The translations under genes and the position numbers were made by a program. The notes beneath the pieces are model-generated. The model did no database searches. It saw only the letters and a program-made list of their open reading frames with translations, and was not told the origin of the DNA. From positions 1 through 8,707 of the forward strand of contig JAUVJT010000086.1 in NCBI GenBank assembly GCA_030592225.1: a stretch of DNA of 8,707 nucleotides, written 5' to 3'. This stretch comes from Candidatus Stahliibacteriota bacterium (GTDB lineage Bacteria; Hydrothermota; Tepidihabitantia; B3-TA06). Shown here in pieces: positions 6,145-8,707 of this stretch; the first letter of the stretch is position 1; each line of letters begins with the position of its first letter.

Positions 6145-6150
6145 GTGCGT
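6132..6150. promoter_or_regulatory. 19-bp palindrome over the -35 box; candidate operator
   Basis: ACGCACTTG and CAAGTGCGT are exact reverse complements around a single central T. The -35 box of the promoter at 6117-6144 lies inside it, so a dimeric repressor bound here would exclude RNA polymerase. The regulator is not encoded in an obvious way in this window. Confidence 0.5.
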
Positions 6151-6226
6151 AGATGTCAGGGGTTATTTTGGAAAGACACTTCGCAGACAGCCGGAACGCC
6201 GAACGCTATGAAAACAAAAGCTTACA

Positions 6227-6242
6227 CGTTTCACGTGAAACA
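6227..6242. promoter_or_regulatory. parS-like ParB-binding site (15/16)
   Basis: The sequence CGTTTCACGTGAAACA differs only in its first base from the chromosomal parS form TGTTTCACGTGAAACA. Its core GTTTCACGTGAAAC (6228-6241) is a perfect palindrome. ParB loads on such sites and, with ParA, segregates newly replicated origins. A second copy lies 316 bp away. Confidence 0.85.
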
Positions 6243-6261
6243 TGGGGGTGCCCGAAAATAA

Positions 6262-6288
6262 CCACAAAGAACACAAAGGGCACAAAGC
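6262..6288. repeat. Three 9-bp-period CACAAAG units
   Basis: CCACAAAGA, ACACAAAGG and GCACAAAGC are consecutive and share the CACAAAG core. From memory, similar CTTTGTG-type strings turn up in gaps between genes of many environmental bacteria. On the minus strand they produce a false hydrophobic peptide, which explains an 88-codon frame here. Confidence 0.6.
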
Positions 6289-6542
6289 GGAATTCAGCCG
6301 CCAAAAGTAAGCTGCGGATATGCGTACCTTGTGATGAACGAGCCATTCCCTTAATCGGTGGACGCTTTGCGACGAAGTCAACCTGTGTACCGTAAGGTGA
6401 ACGACTGTAAGGAGTTGTCATCTGTACCCTATGGGCGCATATAGTACGCCCAAGGGGCAGACCCTGGTTCAATTTGTCCGAAGGAAAAGGGGAAATTCTG
6501 TATCCTCAGATAAACTCTTGACCTCATGGATCAGGCCAGGGG

Positions 6543-6558
6543 TGTTTCACGTGAAACA
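6543..6558. promoter_or_regulatory. Perfect parS site within a 30-bp palindrome
   Basis: TGTTTCACGTGAAACA matches chromosomal parS exactly as known from pseudomonads, and matches the consensus TGTTNCACGTGAAACA. Perfect dyad symmetry continues seven bases beyond it on each side (CCAGGGG on the left), giving a 30-bp palindrome from 6536 to 6565. With no unpaired loop and no T-run it is not a typical terminator. The location within 5 kb of dnaA is typical for parS. Confidence 0.92.
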
Positions 6559-6569
6559 CCCCTGGTAAG

Positions 6570-6610
6570 CTGCCCCCGGGAATCCAAAAGGATTTGGGAG
6601 AGCGGGGCAG
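6570..6610. repeat. Nested stem-loop next to the perfect parS
   Basis: CTGCCCC (6570-6576) pairs with GGGGCAG (6604-6610), and inside it AATCC (6581-6585) pairs with GGATT (6590-6594) around AAAA. The outer and inner stems are separated by unpaired bases. It lies about 180 nt after the UbiA stop codon and might mark that transcript's end or a small RNA. There is no T-run in either direction. Confidence 0.35.
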
Positions 6611-6696
6611 TGTTTGAATCTTTGCGTTGTTCAGTGGTTGCGATTTGGGTCTATCTGGATTAACGTCGAGTAGATTGATGCCGGGCCGGTTGACGT

Positions 6697-6721
6697 GGGG
6701 AAGGGGTGGGTCGAGTGGGGG
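6697..6721 (+). other. Putative G-quadruplex run
   Basis: Four runs of three or more G lie close together: 6697-6700, 6703-6706, 6708-6710 and 6717-6721, with loops of 2, 1 and 6 nt. This meets the usual G-quadruplex pattern on the plus strand, 70-100 bp past the UbiA stop codon. Function unknown. Confidence 0.4.
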
Positions 6722-6792
6722 TCAATTCTTTTGCGGCGGCTTTGTGAATGCGATCAGGGATTTCTGAGGTGTTGCCTGCTTCGATTTGCGGA

Positions 6793-7716
6793 TTAAAATA
6801 ACTCGCCGGTGGCGATGAGCCACAAGATGACCAGGCCAAAAAAGATGTAGACGAGAAGGATTAACCATTCCCTGGGTTTGCGGGCAAGTACCGTTGCTGC
6901 AGTTGCCAGCCCGGCCGGGGCCGCGGCCCAGTAAAGTTTGGGATAGGCGAGAATCAACGGGGTCGCCAGGTATGCGACAAGAACCAGTGCCGCGTTCACC
7001 CAGCGAGCTTTTTGGAGTCCAAGGATCGTAAACAATGTACGAATACCTCTGCGGCGGTCGCCTTCTATGTCGGCCATGTCCTTGGTCCCGAAGGTCGCGG
7101 TCAGTGTAACAAGAACGAGGATTAACATCCTCACAGGGAAGAGGAGAATAGACGCATGACTGGCAAACCCTGAAACCATTACCGAAAGCCCGGCCACGGC
7201 AAGGAGAGATACGTTCAGGGGGTAGATGCGCTTTGCACGTAGGGGTGGGGTCGAATACACGAGGGAGACAACGTGCAGCCCGGAGAGAGCAAGAAGACTT
7301 GCAGTCCCGCAGCGCAAAGCCAGAAGCAGCGAGGCGACCGACAAGCTGACGGCCAGTACGTATGATTCCTTAAGGCTGAGTACTCCTTTGGAAAAAGGCG
7401 TGGGCTTGTCGGCAAGTACATCAATCTCAGCGTCAAAGATGTCGTTCAAAAACACCGCCCCCTGGAATGCGACGAGGGCTGAGACGACTGAGTAAAAGAG
7501 AAGGTATATGTCCAGGGGCGCCTCGCCGATCACCGCGCCCATCACTACCCCTCCTGTAGCGAAACCGCCGTAATGGATCAACCGGAAGGGACGGAGAAGC
7601 TTGACGATCCGGATGGATCTGCGGAAATTCAGAATGAACGGCAGAACCGAACCCGCTGCCAGTAGCGAGATAACCACGATATCCAGAATTCCGGGAAAAT
7701 AGAACGCTAATTCCAC
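6793..7716 (-). CDS. UbiA-family prenyltransferase
   Basis: A membrane enzyme that moves a polyprenyl chain from its diphosphate onto an acceptor such as an aromatic quinone precursor, glycerol phosphate or sugar phosphate. Both Asp-rich metal-diphosphate motifs are intact: NDIFDAEID (91-99) and KDMADIEGD (212-220), the latter followed by RRRGIRTL. The conserved loop YSTPPLRAKR (154-163) is also present. About eight or nine hydrophobic helices fill the 307 residues. An extra hydrophobic segment (12-30) precedes the usual family start near LLRPFRLIHY (40-49). The start is GTG at 7716, with GGAG 7 nt upstream; an ATG at 7721 is out of frame and stops after four codons. The substrate cannot be told from sequence alone. 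It appears to be a single-gene unit with its own promoter. Confidence 0.9.
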   Translation of the reverse strand: MELAFYFPGILDIVVISLLAAGSVLPFILNFRRSIRIVKLLRPFRLIHYGGFATGGVVMGAVIGEAPLDIYLLFYSVVSALVAFQGAVFLNDIFDAEIDVLADKPTPFSKGVLSLKESYVLAVSLSVASLLLALRCGTASLLALSGLHVVSLVYSTPPLRAKRIYPLNVSLLAVAGLSVMVSGFASHASILLFPVRMLILVLVTLTATFGTKDMADIEGDRRRGIRTLFTILGLQKARWVNAALVLVAYLATPLILAYPKLYWAAAPAGLATAATVLARKPREWLILLVYIFFGLVILWLIATGELF

Positions 7717-7779
7717 GTCATTTCTCCTTTCCTGTCAAGTAGACCCTGATTCGGCTGATAAATGTCTTTCCCATGGCGA

Positions 7780-7807
7780 AGTTTAGGGCGGGTTCGGGGA
7801 AAGTCAA
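7780..7807 (-). promoter_or_regulatory. Probable promoter of the UbiA-family gene
   Basis: On the minus strand TTGACT (7802-7807, 5/6) and TAAACT (7780-7785, 4/6) are 16 bp apart, giving a leader of about 57 nt to the GTG. It follows the hairpin at 7917-7940, which supports separate transcription from the gene upstream. Confidence 0.55.
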
Positions 7808-7916
7808 GGGATTTTGCCCTGAGGCCTGGTATCGTTATGGCATAATGGAGAAGACGGGGTCAGGTTGCGGTCCTCCAGCTGAAAGTAATGGTTCCTCAGG
7901 GATGCCGTGAATGAGG

Positions 7917-7940
7917 AGCGGGCGGCAACAGCCGCCCGCT
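7917..7940 (-). terminator. Strong GC hairpin after the secreted-protein gene, likely terminator
   Basis: AGCGGGCGGC (7917-7926) and GCCGCCCGCT (7931-7940) form a perfect 10-bp stem with loop AACA, 56 bp beyond the stop codon at 7997. It lacks a T-run on the minus strand; on the plus strand only TTTC follows. Position and stability point to transcript ending or 3'-end protection. Confidence 0.6.
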
Positions 7941-7996
7941 TTCACGTCTATTGCGTGCATCAACCCATGTTGGACAGCGAGGCACGCCGGGATTTT

Positions 7997-8707
7997 CTAG
8001 TTTACCAGAACCACCTTGGCGGTCTTGGTCATCTCAGGGGTCACGATGCGGATGAAGTACAGGCCAGCGCCAAGGCTCCGTCCTGCATCATCTGAGCCGT
8101 CCCAGTATAAGGAACCTTCGCCTGAAAGCGCGCCCTGGTGAAGTGTCCTGACCGCCTGACCGGTCACGTCGTACACCCGGATGGTGACAGCGCTTATGGC
8201 AGGCAGGTTGTAGGACAGCAGGGTTCCGTGCACGAAGGGGTTGGGGCCTGAGACCTCGATGCGAAGCGCGTCTGCAGACTCGGCAACGCCGGTCCACGGC
8301 TCGCCCTGGAAAGGCACCAACTCAACAATACCGAGCAGATCGCGTTCTACAGCACCAGGCACAGCGGCGTAGAACATGGCCTCATATGCCAGGCTGTCAT
8401 CGCATACCCACTCGGCAAAGGTCACGTCAACCGTGGCCTCGGGATCCAGATTGGCCACCGCAAAGCTGTCAATGTAAGGCTCGGTAAAGAAGGCAACCGA
8501 GTTGATCTCGCAGTAGCAGTAAAAGTCTGCGGCGGGATCAGAACCCACGTTCTGGAAGGTGGCCTCGGGGCTCATCTTGTCATATGTGCCGCCCAGTTCA
8601 GGCACGGCGATGGTGATGGGATCAACCTGTGCGCCGCCCTCGATGGTGGCGTACTCAATCTTGGTGTTGTTCAGGGGATCGTCATCCTCAGTGGTCTTCT
8701 CAGGCCA
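7997..8707 (-). CDS. Secreted or surface protein, C-terminal part with FlgD-like/type IX-style sorting domain
   Basis: The gene enters from the high-coordinate edge already open; 236 residues and a TAG stop are visible, so its start and main function are out of view. The last 90 or so residues form a beta-rich C-terminal module: SGPNPF, IRVYDVTGQAVRTL, LYWDGSDDAGRSLGAGLYFIRI and a final KTAKVVLVN. This pattern is typical of FlgD-Ig-like or T9SS type A sorting tails, which direct secretion and attachment to the cell surface in FCB-type bacteria. Ahead of it is a segment (YIDSFAVANLDPEATVDVTF) resembling a CARDB or Ig-like beta domain. A GTG at 8605 is only an internal valine codon, because the frame stays open to the edge. 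Whether a type IX system exists in this organism cannot be judged here. Confidence 0.85.
   Translation of the reverse strand, partial: WPEKTTEDDDPLNNTKIEYATIEGGAQVDPITIAVPELGGTYDKMSPEATFQNVGSDPAADFYCYCEINSVAFFTEPYIDSFAVANLDPEATVDVTFAEWVCDDSLAYEAMFYAAVPGAVERDLLGIVELVPFQGEPWTGVAESADALRIEVSGPNPFVHGTLLSYNLPAISAVTIRVYDVTGQAVRTLHQGALSGEGSLYWDGSDDAGRSLGAGLYFIRIVTPEMTKTAKVVLVN

Larger units (their letters stand above)
6052..6792. other. Non-coding stretch with parS-like sites and small repeats
   Basis: About 740 bp between the small membrane-protein gene and the UbiA gene. No frame here looks like a real protein. It holds the promoter and palindrome at 6117-6150, two parS-like sites, a 9-bp-period CACAAAG repeat, a nested stem-loop and a G-rich run. 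From about 6290 to 6530 I see nothing convincing apart from a weak 6-bp inverted repeat at 6432-6452. No clear terminator follows the UbiA stop codon. Confidence 0.7.

Noticed and set aside
6206..6472. 88-codon minus-strand frame in the parS region
   Set aside because: Its hydrophobic part comes from the CACAAAG repeat and its end runs through a parS site. No start site or domain supports it.
6536..6565. 30-bp palindrome read as a terminator
   Set aside because: It has no loop and no T-run, and its centre is an exact parS.
7707..7721. ATG at 7721 as start of the UbiA-family gene
   Set aside because: It is in another frame, stops after four codons, and stands too close to the GGAG. The GTG at 7716 is correctly spaced.
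8603..8605. GTG at 8605 as start of the last gene
   Set aside because: The frame stays open to the window edge with protein-like sequence, so this is an internal valine codon.

Overview
The window reads as a chromosomal origin neighbourhood from an uncultivated-type bacterium with moderately high GC. dnaA and the start of dnaN lie side by side, DnaA-box-like sequences flank dnaA, and two parS-type centromere sites lie about 4.5-5 kb from dnaA. The last gene ends in a FlgD-like/type IX-style C-terminal sorting module. This suggests an FCB-group or related candidate-phylum lineage (Fibrobacterota, Cloacimonadota, Zixibacteria or WOR-3/TA06-like). That placement is inference from one domain and is weak.

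Every protein gene is on the minus strand. From low to high coordinates the layout is: 5' end of dnaN (1-224); an AT-rich dnaA-dnaN gap with a dnaN promoter and degenerate DnaA boxes (225-418); dnaA (419-1747); a dnaA leader with two perfect DnaA boxes, a hairpin and a strong promoter (1748-1886); hypF, for hydrogenase maturation (1991-4408); a polytopic membrane protein with a lysine-rich, histone H1-like tail (4483-5787); a predicted 43-residue single-span membrane protein (5920-6051) behind a promoter whose -35 box sits in a 19-bp palindrome; a roughly 740-bp non-coding stretch with two parS-like sites and several small repeats (6052-6792); a UbiA-family prenyltransferase (6793-7716) with its own promoter; a strong hairpin (7917-7940); and the 3' end of a secreted-protein gene (7997 onward, running off the edge).

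The probable transcription units on the minus strand are: the small membrane protein, possibly with the polytopic protein and hypF; dnaA with dnaN, which also has its own promoter; and the UbiA gene. DnaA and DnaN serve replication initiation and processivity. HypF supplies the cyanide-ligand precursor for NiFe hydrogenases. UbiA makes a prenylated lipid or quinone precursor.

The points most worth following up are the parS pair, the DnaA boxes flanking dnaA, the lysine-tailed membrane protein encoded between origin and parS, the small-protein unit with its palindromic operator candidate, and a 9-bp repeat found in two reading frames of hypF. No rRNA, tRNA, CRISPR array, transposase or phage gene was seen.
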